A DNA stretch of 64,000 nt. Origin: JAOPZW01 sp963807305 (GTDB lineage: Bacteria; Actinomycetota; Thermoleophilia; Solirubrobacterales; Solirubrobacteraceae). How positions within the stretch are numbered: the first letter of the stretch is position 1; each line of letters opens with the position of its first letter. Below the pieces are notes generated by a model. That model had not been told where the DNA came from. It did not search any database and worked only from the letters and a program-made list of their open reading frames with translations. Of the stretch, positions 43,687 to 52,872 are shown in pieces. The stretch covers positions 682,001 to 746,000 of the forward strand of contig CAWEBN010000005.1 in NCBI GenBank assembly GCA_963807305.1, read 5' to 3'. A program made the position numbers and the translations under genes.

Positions 43687-45015
43687 GTGCAGATCGAGAC
43701 GCGCTACGCCCGTATCGGCGACGCCACCATCGCGTGGACGGCAGCGGGCGACGCGCCGACCGACCTGCTCTTCGTCCCCGGCTTCGTCTCGCACGTCGAG
43801 CACCTCTGGGAGCAGCCCGGGCTGGCCGGCTTCTTCGAGCGGCTGATGGGCTTCACCCGCCTGATCGTCATGGACCGCCGCGGCTGCGGCCTCTCCGACC
43901 CCCGCCCCGCGGGGCTGTCGCTCGAGGACGAGGCGCGCGACGTGCTCGCCGTCCTCGATGCCGCCGGCAGCGAGCGCGCGGTGCTCATGGGCTACACCAC
44001 CGGCGGCCTGCTCACCATCGCCACGGCCGCGATGGCGCCCGAGCGCGTGCAGGCGGTCGTCCTTTACGCCTCGATGGCGCGCACGCTCGCCAACGAGGAC
44101 GTCGACTGGACGTTCGACGCCGACGGGCGCCGGGCGATGTGGGCGCAGCTCGCCGAGGTCTGGGGGACGGGCGCCAACCTCGAGCAGCTCGCCCCCTCGC
44201 GCGCCGACGACGCGCGCATGAAGGCCTGGCTGGCGCGCATGGAGCGCCTGTCCTCGAGCCCCGGCGAGCTGCTGCGGCTCATGAACTCCACGGGTGACCA
44301 CGACATCAGCCACCTGCTCGGCGAGCTGCGCGTCCCGGCGCTCATCCTGCACCGCACTGGCGACCGCATGATCGACGTGCGCCACTCGCGCTACCTGGCA
44401 GAGCGCATCCCCGGCGCGCGCTACGTCGAGCTCGAGGGCGTCGACAACCTGCCGGGCGCGGTCGACAGCTCGGACATGCTGGGTGAGATCGAGGAGTTCC
44501 TCACGGGCGGGCGCTCGCGCACGGTCGCGCGCGACCTCCTGACCGTCGTCTTCAGCGACATCGTCGGCTCGACCGGCCACGCGGCGCGGATGGGCGACGC
44601 GCGCTGGCGCGACCTCCTGGGCGCCCACCAGACGGCGGTACGGCGCGAGATCGACCGATTCGGCGGGCGGGAGGTCAAGACCATCGGCGACGCCTTTCTC
44701 ATCGCCTTCGACGGCGCGCCGTCGCACGCCGTGCGCTGCGCGGAGGCCATCGTCGAGGCCGTCCGCTCGGTGGGGCTGGAGGTGCGCGTCGGGCTGCACA
44801 CCGGCGAGTGCGAGGTCATCGGCCACGACGTCGGCGGCATGGCGGTGCACATCGCCGCCCGCGTCGCGGCGCTGGCGGCGCCCGGCGAGGTGCTCGCCTC
44901 GGGCACGACCTACGGGACGGTGGTGGGAGCCGGGCTCAGGTTCGAGGAGCGCGGCATGCAGGCGCTCAACGGCGTCCCCGGGCGCTGGCCGCTGTTCGCG
45001 CTGGCCGCCGACTGA
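43687..45015 (+). CDS. alpha/beta-hydrolase fused to class III adenylate cyclase
   Basis: A 442-residue protein. Residues 1-275 form an alpha/beta-hydrolase with an RGCGLSDPRPAG segment; residues 285-442 a class III nucleotidyl cyclase. Metal-binding Asp291 (FSDIVGST) and Asp335 (IGDAFLIAF), adenine-selecting Lys in VKTIGD and the transition-state region AVHIAARV are visible, so the cyclase can be active as a homodimer. The hydrolase nucleophile elbow reads GYTTGG: Thr104 stands where Ser is expected. The domain may therefore be a ligand sensor rather than an enzyme. GTG start at 43687. Similar fusions occur in actinobacteria and proteobacteria. Confidence 0.85.
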   Translation: MQIETRYARIGDATIAWTAAGDAPTDLLFVPGFVSHVEHLWEQPGLAGFFERLMGFTRLIVMDRRGCGLSDPRPAGLSLEDEARDVLAVLDAAGSERAVLMGYTTGGLLTIATAAMAPERVQAVVLYASMARTLANEDVDWTFDADGRRAMWAQLAEVWGTGANLEQLAPSRADDARMKAWLARMERLSSSPGELLRLMNSTGDHDISHLLGELRVPALILHRTGDRMIDVRHSRYLAERIPGARYVELEGVDNLPGAVDSSDMLGEIEEFLTGGRSRTVARDLLTVVFSDIVGSTGHAARMGDARWRDLLGAHQTAVRREIDRFGGREVKTIGDAFLIAFDGAPSHAVRCAEAIVEAVRSVGLEVRVGLHTGECEVIGHDVGGMAVHIAARVAALAAPGEVLASGTTYGTVVGAGLRFEERGMQALNGVPGRWPLFALAAD

Positions 45016-45098
45016 ACGGGAAACTGCAGACCGCAACCTTCGGATGCGCTGTTCTGTTGGGTGAAAAGGCAAGTTCCCCACCAGGAGGAGGCACCCCG

Positions 45099-45848
45099 AT
45101 GCGATCCCGCATCCGCAATGCCCTGAATGTGCGCGCCAACGGCCCCTGGATCATCGCCGCGGCGCTGCTCGTGGCGCTGATGGTGGCCCCGTTCGCCGGC
45201 GCGTTCGGCGAAGGCAACAACGTCCGCGGCGGCGTGCGCAACCCGTCTTCAAACGAGAGCAAGGCGTACACGAAGGAGACGCAGATCATCGCCAACGTGA
45301 GCACGTACGGCACGCGCCAGTCGAACAAGTCCAACAACGGCGGCGGCGCCGTCTACGGCTGCCGTTCGGCCGCCGGCGGCACGCCGAAGGGCAACGAGCC
45401 CTGCGTGCGCGCGAGCAATCTGGCCAACGGCCGCGCGTTCGAGTTCAACTCCGACAGCGGCACCGAGGTCGGCGCCATCACCGGCCCGGCGACGGCGGCG
45501 CCGTTCACGACGACCGCCACCGGTGTGGCCACCGGCCTGAATGCCGACAAGGTCGACGGCAAGGACGCGACCGACCTGCAGGCCAAGTTCGCCACCGTCA
45601 GCGACGGCGGCACCCTGGCCGACCAGCGCGGCGCGACCGCGGCGGCCCGCTCGGCCGCGGGCGTCTACAGCGTCACCTTCGACTCCGACGTGAGCAAGTG
45701 CGCACGGACCGTGTCGATCAACGGCGACGCGGCGGGCATCGTCACCTCGACGTCGACCGGCGCCACCACTGTGGCGGTGCACACGTTCGACGTCCTCCCG
45801 GCCGTCACCGCGGCCGACCGCTCGTTCCACCTCGTCGTCACCTGCTAG
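45099..45848 (+). CDS. secreted or membrane-anchored hypothetical protein
   Basis: A 249-residue protein with one N-terminal hydrophobic segment (PWIIAAALLVALMVAPFAGAF) and a Ser/Thr/Gly/Asn-rich body ending in VVTC. ATG 45099 follows AGGAGGAG. Four widely spaced cysteines suggest disulfides. It reads like extracellular actinobacterial proteins of unknown function (NADKVDGKDATDLQAKFATV is a motif seen in such proteins). No catalytic motif is seen. Confidence 0.75.
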   Translation: MRSRIRNALNVRANGPWIIAAALLVALMVAPFAGAFGEGNNVRGGVRNPSSNESKAYTKETQIIANVSTYGTRQSNKSNNGGGAVYGCRSAAGGTPKGNEPCVRASNLANGRAFEFNSDSGTEVGAITGPATAAPFTTTATGVATGLNADKVDGKDATDLQAKFATVSDGGTLADQRGATAAARSAAGVYSVTFDSDVSKCARTVSINGDAAGIVTSTSTGATTVAVHTFDVLPAVTAADRSFHLVVTC

Positions 45849-46063
45849 CCGGCTGACGACGGATCGCGCCCTCGCGCGCGCGCCAACGCGTAGCGCGCGA
45901 GGAGCGCGGTCAGGTCGGCCACGCCGCCGTACAGGTGGCCGACCGGCCCGGTCACCAACCACGCGGCCAGCCGGCGGCCGGGGGCGTTCGTCGTCCGACG
46001 TCGCGCCCTAGTCCCTAGTTCAGACTCGCTCGCACGAGAAGCGCGCCGTTGCCAACGTTGCAT
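45845..46063 (-). CDS. small conserved-type membrane-associated protein, 72 residues
   Basis: The part RRLAAWLVTGPVGHLYGGVA then DLTALLARYALARARGR resembles a short family common in actinobacteria, with one amphipathic or membrane segment and a basic end. The 4-bp convergent stop overlap with the secreted protein supports its end. The N-terminal 25 residues (from ATG 46063) look less convincing and the true start may be internal. Confidence 0.5.
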   Translation of the reverse strand: MQRWQRRASRASESELGTRARRRTTNAPGRRLAAWLVTGPVGHLYGGVADLTALLARYALARARGRDPSSAG

Positions 46064-46065
46064 CG

Positions 46066-47265
46066 GTGCAAGTGTCGTGTATCTCCGTCAGACGATGGGT
46101 CATGGCAGCGCTCGCCGCGGCGCTCGTCCTCTGCTGTGCGGGCCCGGCCTCGGCCGCCCCAGTCGCGTCGCGCTCCGCCGTCCTCGGCGCCGGCGACGTC
46201 GCCGGTCTGACCGTCGGCTCCGCGCCGGCCTCGGCCTGGCTGAACCTCGTCGGCAGCCACGCCGGCTCTGGCGGGCACGCCTCCACGACGGTGGTGAAGT
46301 CGGGCGGCAGCCCGAAGCTCCTGATCGTCAGCCACGCCCTCGTCGCCCGCGACGGCGTCCATGCGAGCGCGGCCAAGCGCGCGCTCGGCGCCGTCTCGCC
46401 AGCGCGCGCCAACGGCGTCGACGCCCGCGCCCTCGGCGTGAGCGCCGCCGCGCTGCGCAAGGCGCAGCGGATCGCCTGGCGCGACGGACCGGTCGTCGGC
46501 CAGCTGGTCGTCGTCGGTGCCGGCAAGGACGACGCGCTCGTCCGGCGCCTCCAGGACGTCGTGCGCACCCGCGTGCGCCGTACCCTCGACCAGTCGGCGT
46601 GGGACGCGCTGCTGGCCCGTGTTGCCGCCCGCGGCGGCCGCGCCGACGCGTCGACGGCCGTTCAGGCGTTCTCGCTGGCCGTCGCCCCGCTGCCCGGCGT
46701 GCGCGTGCCGAAGGGCCCGAAGGGCTCGATCCCGGAGGGCACGCTCGCCATCAGCTGGGTCCTCGCCAACTACGGCCGCCTCACGCCGGGCGTGCGCCAG
46801 GCCTTCGACAAGGCCGTGCGGCGCGCTTTCGGCCTCTCGCGCGAGGTGCCGGCCGCCGGGGGCCAGCTCAATGCCGTCAAGGACCAGGCCGTCGCCTTCG
46901 TCGGCGACCGGGCCGGGGTGCAGGTCACGATCCCGATCTCGGTCGTCCGCGGCTATCCCTCAACGGCGCGGGGCGCGGCCGCTATCGGCGTCGATGCGGG
47001 CGGGAGTTATCGCTCCGACAAGCCCGCGGCGCGCTGCATTATCAGCGTCCGTAGCGCCGGCGTCTCGAAGACCGTCATCGCCCACGAGGTCTTCCACTGC
47101 GTTGCAGATCCAGCTGACCGGTCGCGCCGACGCGCCTGCGGACTCTCGACGCCGACCGCGCGTGGCTGGGCGAGGGTAGCGCGTCCTACGCGGGCTGCCT
47201 GTTCTCGCAGGACGGCGCTGCCCCCTACCGCAAGGCCTACGCGGCCTACGTCGAGCAGCCGCTGA
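46066..47265 (+). pseudogene. secreted HExxH protein, N-terminal part (frame broken)
   Basis: A signal peptide (VMAALAAALVLCCAGPASAA) precedes about 310 residues of helical sequence and then KTVIAHEVFHC, a metalloprotease-like HExxH motif. Right after HC (47100) the natural continuation LQIQLTGR is one base further on, so the frame is broken there and the remaining 55 codons of this frame are not homologous to anything sensible. The correct frames, found by shifting one base each time, lead into the gene at 47313. GTG 46066 has no clear ribosome-binding site; ATG 46102 is an alternative. Confidence 0.6.
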
Positions 47266-47312
47266 CGCCGCTGGGCAGTCGCAGCTACGACGCCGTCGGC
47301 TACTTCGCCCAC

Positions 47313-49400
47313 TTGGAGCGAGCGGCGCCGGCGCGCCTCGAGCGGCGTGCGGCAGGCGATCGCGTCGTCGTCGCTGGCGGCGGCAGCCTTCCCGGCGAGC
47401 GGCGAGGGCGCCGCCGGACATCCTCGACGCGTGGGCCTCGAGCCTCTACCGCAGTCCCTCGCTCGGCGCGCAATGGGACGTCAGCGGGGCGTGCGTGCCG
47501 CCGAGCGTCCGCGGCCGCCCAGGCCACGCCGATCGTCCTGACCGCCGGCGAGTCGGTCACGCTGACTGCTCCTGCCTACGCGGCCCATCCCTACACGCTG
47601 TTCGCCAGCCACTCGACTTCCGACGCGATCCGGGTGCACGTTGCGAGCGGGCGGGTGCGGATCGGCGCGGCGGGCGTCGACGCGCGGCCCACGGGTGACG
47701 CCGTCTACTGCCTGGGCAACGCCGCGTCGGGGGCCAACCCCCAGGTCGCGCTCACCGGCGGCCTGACGGGTGCCAAGGTCACGATGACCGCCGTCGACGC
47801 GTCGGTCGCGTGCGGCCCCGGCGGGAGCGCGACGTGCGCCGCCCAGCTGTGCCTGCCGTTCAGTGGCCCGTCATCGACCCCGCAGCCGCCCGGACCGCTG
47901 TCGCCCGTCCCGCAAGGGAACCCGATCCCGGCCGAGAACGCCAAGCCAGGTACGCCGATCAGCGTCTGGGACATTGCCCCGTCGTCGTTCCCTGACGGTG
48001 CCGACAACCTCCAAGGGTTCACGGACAACATCAGCTACGACGTCGGTGAAACAGCCCGGTTCAAGATAAGCTCCGACGTCGGCTATCGGATGGACATCTA
48101 CCGGATGGGCTGGTATCAGGGCAACGGCGCCCGGCTCATCACCAGCATCACCGGGCTCCCGGCGGCCACCGGGCAGCCGGCGTGCGCGACCGACACCACC
48201 GGGCAGGTCCAGTGTCCGTGGAGCGTGCGCGCGACGTGGCAGATCCCCGCGGACGCAGTCTCCGGCGTCTACTTCGCCAAACTCACCGGCACCGACAACG
48301 CGCAGAGCCACGTCTTCTTCGTCGTCCGCAACGACGCCTCGCACGCGGACATCTACTACCAGACATCCGACACGACTTGGCAGGCGTACAACCAGTTCGG
48401 CGGCACAAGCCTCTACACCGGCTTCCCGGGCACGAATCCCACTCGCGCCTACAAGGTCAGCTACGACCGGCCCTTCACCACGCGGGGTGTCAGCCAGGGT
48501 CAGGACTTCGTCTTCAACGCCGAGTACCCGATGATCCGCTGGCTTGAGCGCAACGGCTACGACGTCAGCTACGAGACCGGCGTCGACACCGACCGCTACG
48601 GCTCGCTGATCAAGAACCACCGCATGTTCATGTCAACGGGTCACGACGAGTACTGGTCAGGCCAGCAGCGCGCCAACGTCGAGGCCGCTCGCGACGCGGG
48701 CATCAACCTGTCGTTCTTCAGTGGGAACGAGGTGTTCTGGAAGACGCGCTGGGAGAACGACCACCGCACGCTCGTCTGTTACAAGACGACGCACAACCCG
48801 GGGAGCCCGGGCGCCGTCGACCCGACCGGTGTGTGGACCGGGTCCTGGCGCGACCCGGCCGCGGCCGCCGTGCAGAGCGGCGTGAGGCCCGAGAACGAGC
48901 TCACCGGCCAGATCTTCACGGTCAACAGCGGCACCACGAGCATCCAGGTCCCGCCCCAATACCACAGCCTCCCGATCTGGCGCCACACGTCGGTCGCGAG
49001 CGCGAGCGGCACGGTGTCGCTGGGTACGGACACGCTGGGCTACGAGTGGGACTCCGACAAGGTGAGCGAGTTGCCCGCCGCGGCGCGCCCGCCGTCCTTC
49101 ACACAGCCGGAGCGGATGACCGAGCTGTCAAGCACGACGTTCGGGGCACCGGAGGTCATCCAGGACATGGGACACACGTACCTGCCAGGCACCGTGACCC
49201 ACAACATGACGCTCTACCACGCGCCCAGCGGAGCACAGGTCTTCGGGGCCGGCACGGTCCAGTGGTCGTGGGGCCTCGACCCCGAGCACGATCGCGACGC
49301 GGTCCCCGCCGATCCCGACATGCAGCAGGCGACGGTCAATCTGTTCGCTGACATGGGCGTAGCCCCCGCAACGCTCCAGCTGGCCCTGTCGCCTGGCTGA
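47313..49400 (+). CDS. N,N-dimethylformamidase beta-like (DMFA2) domain protein, 5' end frameshifted
   Basis: From about residue 210 to the end this is an N,N-dimethylformamidase beta-subunit-like domain: MDIYRMGWYQGNGARL, VYFAKLTGTDNAQSHVFFVV, MSTGHDEYWSGQQRANVEAA and FSGNEVFWKTRW. Members are large iron amidohydrolases, but many extracellular relatives have no known substrate. In front lies the tail of the HExxH protein (AAAQATPIVLTAGESVTLTA), so the two are one coding unit or a fusion. The TTG at 47313 is only where the frame opens; the true start is upstream in other frames, or internal. Frame is intact from about 47511 to the TGA at 49400. Confidence 0.65.
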   Translation: MERAAPARLERRAAGDRVVVAGGGSLPGERRGRRRTSSTRGPRASTAVPRSARNGTSAGRACRRASAAAQATPIVLTAGESVTLTAPAYAAHPYTLFASHSTSDAIRVHVASGRVRIGAAGVDARPTGDAVYCLGNAASGANPQVALTGGLTGAKVTMTAVDASVACGPGGSATCAAQLCLPFSGPSSTPQPPGPLSPVPQGNPIPAENAKPGTPISVWDIAPSSFPDGADNLQGFTDNISYDVGETARFKISSDVGYRMDIYRMGWYQGNGARLITSITGLPAATGQPACATDTTGQVQCPWSVRATWQIPADAVSGVYFAKLTGTDNAQSHVFFVVRNDASHADIYYQTSDTTWQAYNQFGGTSLYTGFPGTNPTRAYKVSYDRPFTTRGVSQGQDFVFNAEYPMIRWLERNGYDVSYETGVDTDRYGSLIKNHRMFMSTGHDEYWSGQQRANVEAARDAGINLSFFSGNEVFWKTRWENDHRTLVCYKTTHNPGSPGAVDPTGVWTGSWRDPAAAAVQSGVRPENELTGQIFTVNSGTTSIQVPPQYHSLPIWRHTSVASASGTVSLGTDTLGYEWDSDKVSELPAAARPPSFTQPERMTELSSTTFGAPEVIQDMGHTYLPGTVTHNMTLYHAPSGAQVFGAGTVQWSWGLDPEHDRDAVPADPDMQQATVNLFADMGVAPATLQLALSPG

Positions 49401-49450
49401 GCGCGATCGCGCCCAGCCTGGCCTTCGGTCCCCGCTATCGTCACGCTCCA

Positions 49451-50854
49451 ATGCCCGCTGCCGTCAAGACGTCCGTCACCGAGCTGCCCGAATCGCGCGT
49501 GCGCGTGGAGGCCGAGGTACCGCCCGAGGAGGTCGAGCGGCGCATGCAGGCCACCGCGCGACAGCTCGGCCAGAACCTGCGGATGCCCGGCTTTCGCAAG
49601 GGCAAGGTGCCACCGCCGGTCGTGATCCAGCGCATCGGGCGCGAGAGCGTGCTCGACGAGACCGTGCGCGGCGCGATGGGCCGCTGGTACCTCGACGCGA
49701 TCGACGCCGCCGGCATCCACCCGGTGGGCGATCCCGAGCTCGACGTCGGGGACCTCCCCGGCGAGGGCCAGCCGCTGACCTTCACCATCGAGATCGGCGT
49801 GCGCCCGGCCGCCGCGCTCGGGGAGTACAAGGGCGTCGAGGTCGGCAAGCGCGAGGCCGGCGCCGACGAGGCGGCGGTCGACGCCGAGGTCGAGGCGCTG
49901 CGCGAGCGCAGCGCGCGGCTGGAGACCGCCGAGGGCGCGGCGGCCGACAACGGCGACTTCGTGGTCATGGACTACGTCGGCTCCATCGACGGCGAGAACT
50001 TTGCCGGGGGGGAGGGGCGCGACCAGCTCGTCGAGCTCGGGTCCGGGCGCCTCGTGCCCGGCTTCGAGGAGCAGCTCGCCGGCGCCAGGGCCGGCGACGA
50101 GCGCACCGTGACCGTCAACTTCCCCGACGACTACGGCGCGGCCGAGCTGGCGGGCAAGGAGGCGCACTTCGCGGTCACGGTCAAGGAGATCAAGCGCAAG
50201 GACCTCCCGGCGCTCGACGACGACTTCGCCTCCGACGCGGCCGGCTTCGACACGCTGGCCGAGCTGCGCGAGGACATCGCCGCCAAGCTGCGCGAGGCCG
50301 ACGAGTCCCGCGTGGAGGCCGAGTTCCGCGAGGCCGTGCTCGACGCCGTCGTGCGCGACTCGAAGGTCGACGTGCCGTCGACGCTGATCGATGCCCGGGC
50401 CCAGGAGCTGTGGGAGCGCATGCTGCACTCGCTCAGCCACCAGGGCATCAACAAGGACGCCTACCTGCGGATCGCGGGCCGCGACGAGTCCGACATCCTC
50501 GAGGAGGCCAAGCCCGACGCCGAGCAGGCGCTGCGCCGCGAGGCCGTCATCGCCGCCGTCATCGAGGCCGAGGGCATCGAGCCTTCGGAGGGCGACATCC
50601 TCGACGCGCTGCAGACGACCGCGACGCGCGAGGGCACGACGCCCGAGAAGCTGCGGGCGCGGCTCGAGAAGGCGGGCCGGCTCGACGACCTGCGCGAGGA
50701 CCTCGCCCAGCGCGCCGCGATCGATCTGCTGGCCGAGAACGCGGCTCCGATATCCGTCGAGCAGGCCCAGGCGCGTGACAAGCTTTGGACACCGGGCCGT
50801 CAAGGCAGCGACGACGCGCCCTCACGGCTGTGGACGCCGGGCGCGCGCGATTAG
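49451..50854 (+). CDS. tig: trigger factor (ribosome-associated chaperone and peptidyl-prolyl isomerase)
   Basis: A 467-residue trigger factor. The ribosome-binding N domain ends with the GFRKGKVPPPV signature, the FKBP-type PPIase domain follows (GDFVVMDYVGSIDGENFAGG, LGSGRLVPGFEEQLAG), then the helical C domain. It precedes clpP and clpX as in many bacteria. The extreme C-terminus carries two LWTPG motifs (DKLWTPGRQG and SRLWTPGARD), an unusual tail. Confidence 0.96.
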   Translation: MPAAVKTSVTELPESRVRVEAEVPPEEVERRMQATARQLGQNLRMPGFRKGKVPPPVVIQRIGRESVLDETVRGAMGRWYLDAIDAAGIHPVGDPELDVGDLPGEGQPLTFTIEIGVRPAAALGEYKGVEVGKREAGADEAAVDAEVEALRERSARLETAEGAAADNGDFVVMDYVGSIDGENFAGGEGRDQLVELGSGRLVPGFEEQLAGARAGDERTVTVNFPDDYGAAELAGKEAHFAVTVKEIKRKDLPALDDDFASDAAGFDTLAELREDIAAKLREADESRVEAEFREAVLDAVVRDSKVDVPSTLIDARAQELWERMLHSLSHQGINKDAYLRIAGRDESDILEEAKPDAEQALRREAVIAAVIEAEGIEPSEGDILDALQTTATREGTTPEKLRARLEKAGRLDDLREDLAQRAAIDLLAENAAPISVEQAQARDKLWTPGRQGSDDAPSRLWTPGARD

Positions 50855-50977
50855 CGCGCGAGGCGACCACAATCGGGCAGGAAACCGTCCGACTGCCCAG
50901 GAGGACGGCCGATAGGTGGTTGCTAGGCTGCGCCCTCAGAAGGAACCGCCCCGACGACCGAGAACGAAGCGAGGACC

Positions 50978-51562
50978 ATGAGCCCCCTTGTCCCCATGGT
51001 GGTGGAGCAGACGTCGCGAGGCGAGCGCGCCTTCGACATCTACTCCCGCCTGCTCAACGAGCGCATCGTCTTCCTGGGGACGCCGGTCGACGACCAGATC
51101 GCGAACCTGATCGTGGCCCAGCTCCTGCACCTGGAGTCCGAGGATCCCGACAAGGACATCTCGATCTACATCAACTCGCCGGGCGGCTCGGTCTACGCCG
51201 GCCTGGCCATCTACGACACGATGCAGTTCATCAAGCCCGACGTGCAGACGATCTGCGTCGGGATCGCCATGTCGATGGGGGCGCTGCTGCTGGCCGGCGG
51301 CGCGGAGGGCAAGCGCATGGCGCTGCCCAACGCGAAGATCCTCATCCACCAGGTGAGCTCCGGCTTCCAGGGCCAGGCCACCGACATCGAGATCCACGCG
51401 CGCGAGATCATCGACATCCGCCAGCGCCTGGACCACATCATCGCCAAGCACACCGGGCAGGACTACGACAAGGTCCGGACCGACACCGAGCGCGACTACT
51501 TCATGTCATCGGAAGAGGCAGTGAAGTACGGGATCATTGACCGGGTGATCTCCGAGCATTAG
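50978..51562 (+). CDS. clpP: ATP-dependent Clp protease proteolytic subunit
   Basis: A 194-residue serine protease forming tetradecamers with ClpX. The catalytic triad is Ser99 (GIAMSMGA), His124 (ILIHQVSSG) and Asp173 (ERDYFM). SLxxLLNERIVFLG and IYINSPGGSVYAG are the standard family segments. Start ATG 50978 has GCGAGG before it. It is followed by clpX after 28 bp, so the two are co-transcribed. Only one clpP is in the window, whereas actinobacteria often have two. Confidence 0.97.
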   Translation: MSPLVPMVVEQTSRGERAFDIYSRLLNERIVFLGTPVDDQIANLIVAQLLHLESEDPDKDISIYINSPGGSVYAGLAIYDTMQFIKPDVQTICVGIAMSMGALLLAGGAEGKRMALPNAKILIHQVSSGFQGQATDIEIHAREIIDIRQRLDHIIAKHTGQDYDKVRTDTERDYFMSSEEAVKYGIIDRVISEH

Positions 51563-51590
51563 CTTGGGGACCGCCTGAGGGAGAGAGGCA

Positions 51591-52865
51591 ATGGCTCGTC
51601 CGACCGACGCGAACGAACAGCTCCTCTGCAGCTTCTGCGGGAAGTCCCAGCGGCAGGTCAAGAAGCTCATCGCGGGGCCGGGCGTCTACATCTGCGACGA
51701 GTGCATCGATCTCTGCAACGAGATCATCGACGAGGAGCTCACCGCTCCTCCCTCGTTCGACATCGAGAACCTGCCCAAGCCGCGCGAGATCTACGGCGTG
51801 CTGGACGAGTACGTCGTCGGCCAGGACGAGTCCAAGCGCACGCTCTCCGTAGCGGTCTACAACCACTACAAGCGCGTGCAGATGATGCAGGCCGACGACT
51901 CGGACATCGAGCTGCAGAAGTCCAACATCCTGCTGCTCGGGCCGACCGGCTGCGGCAAGACGCTGCTGGCCCAGACGCTGGCGCGCATCCTCAACGTCCC
52001 CTTCGCGATCGCCGACGCGACGGCGCTGACCGAGGCCGGCTACGTGGGCGAGGACGTCGAGAACATCCTCCTCAAGCTCATCCAGGCCGCCGACTACGAC
52101 GTCAAGAAGGCCGAGACGGGGATCATCTACATCGACGAGGTCGACAAGATCGCGCGCAAGGCCGACAACCCGTCGATCACGCGCGACGTGTCGGGCGAGG
52201 GCGTCCAGCAGGCGCTGCTGAAGATCCTGGAGGGGACGACCGCGAGCGTGCCGCCGCAGGGCGGGCGCAAGCACCCCCACCAGGAGTTCCTCACCATCGA
52301 CACGACGAACGTCCTCTTCATCTGCGGTGGGGCGTTCGCCAACCTCGACAAGGTCATCGAGCGGCGCATCGGCTCCAACGGCGTCGGCTTCGGCGCGGCG
52401 ATCGAGTCGCGCGTGGAGAAGGACAAGGGCGAGGTCTTCTCCCAGTGCCTGCCAGAGGACCTGGTCAACTACGGGCTCATCCCCGAGTTCATCGGCCGCC
52501 TGCCCGTCATGAGCGCCGTCCACCAGCTCTCGCGCGACGACCTCATCACGATCCTCACCGAGCCGCGCAACGCACTCGTCAAGCAGTTCCAGCGCTTCTT
52601 CTCCTTCGACGGCATCGAGCTCGTCTTCTCCGACGACTCGCTCACCTCGATCGCCGACCGCGCCCTGGAGCGCGAGACCGGCGCCCGCGGCCTGCGCTCG
52701 ATCATCGAGGAGATCCTCCTCGAGGTGCAGTTCGAGCTGCCCTCGCGGCGCGACGTCAAGAAGTGCGTCGTCACCCGCGAGACGGTCGACAAGGGCATGC
52801 CGCCCACGCTGGTGACCGAGGCCGTCTCGGACGACGGCGAGCAGCGCCAGGCCGAGTCCGCGTAG
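51591..52865 (+). CDS. clpX: ClpXP ATPase subunit
   Basis: A 424-residue AAA+ unfoldase. The N-terminal zinc-binding domain has Cys13, Cys16, Cys35 and Cys38; Walker A is GPTGCGKT (117-124) with Walker B IIYIDEVDKIAR. The sensor and RKH pore loops (KADNPSITRDVSGEGVQQAL) are intact, as is the IGF loop region that docks on ClpP. Start ATG 51591 follows GAGAGAGG. Length is normal. Confidence 0.97.
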   Translation: MARPTDANEQLLCSFCGKSQRQVKKLIAGPGVYICDECIDLCNEIIDEELTAPPSFDIENLPKPREIYGVLDEYVVGQDESKRTLSVAVYNHYKRVQMMQADDSDIELQKSNILLLGPTGCGKTLLAQTLARILNVPFAIADATALTEAGYVGEDVENILLKLIQAADYDVKKAETGIIYIDEVDKIARKADNPSITRDVSGEGVQQALLKILEGTTASVPPQGGRKHPHQEFLTIDTTNVLFICGGAFANLDKVIERRIGSNGVGFGAAIESRVEKDKGEVFSQCLPEDLVNYGLIPEFIGRLPVMSAVHQLSRDDLITILTEPRNALVKQFQRFFSFDGIELVFSDDSLTSIADRALERETGARGLRSIIEEILLEVQFELPSRRDVKKCVVTRETVDKGMPPTLVTEAVSDDGEQRQAESA

Positions 52866-52872
52866 AACGCCG

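Noticed and set aside
47098..47515. programmed frameshifting as the explanation of the five shifts
   Set aside because: Five programmed events within 420 bp without recoding signals such as slippery heptamers is implausible; decay or sequence errors are simpler.
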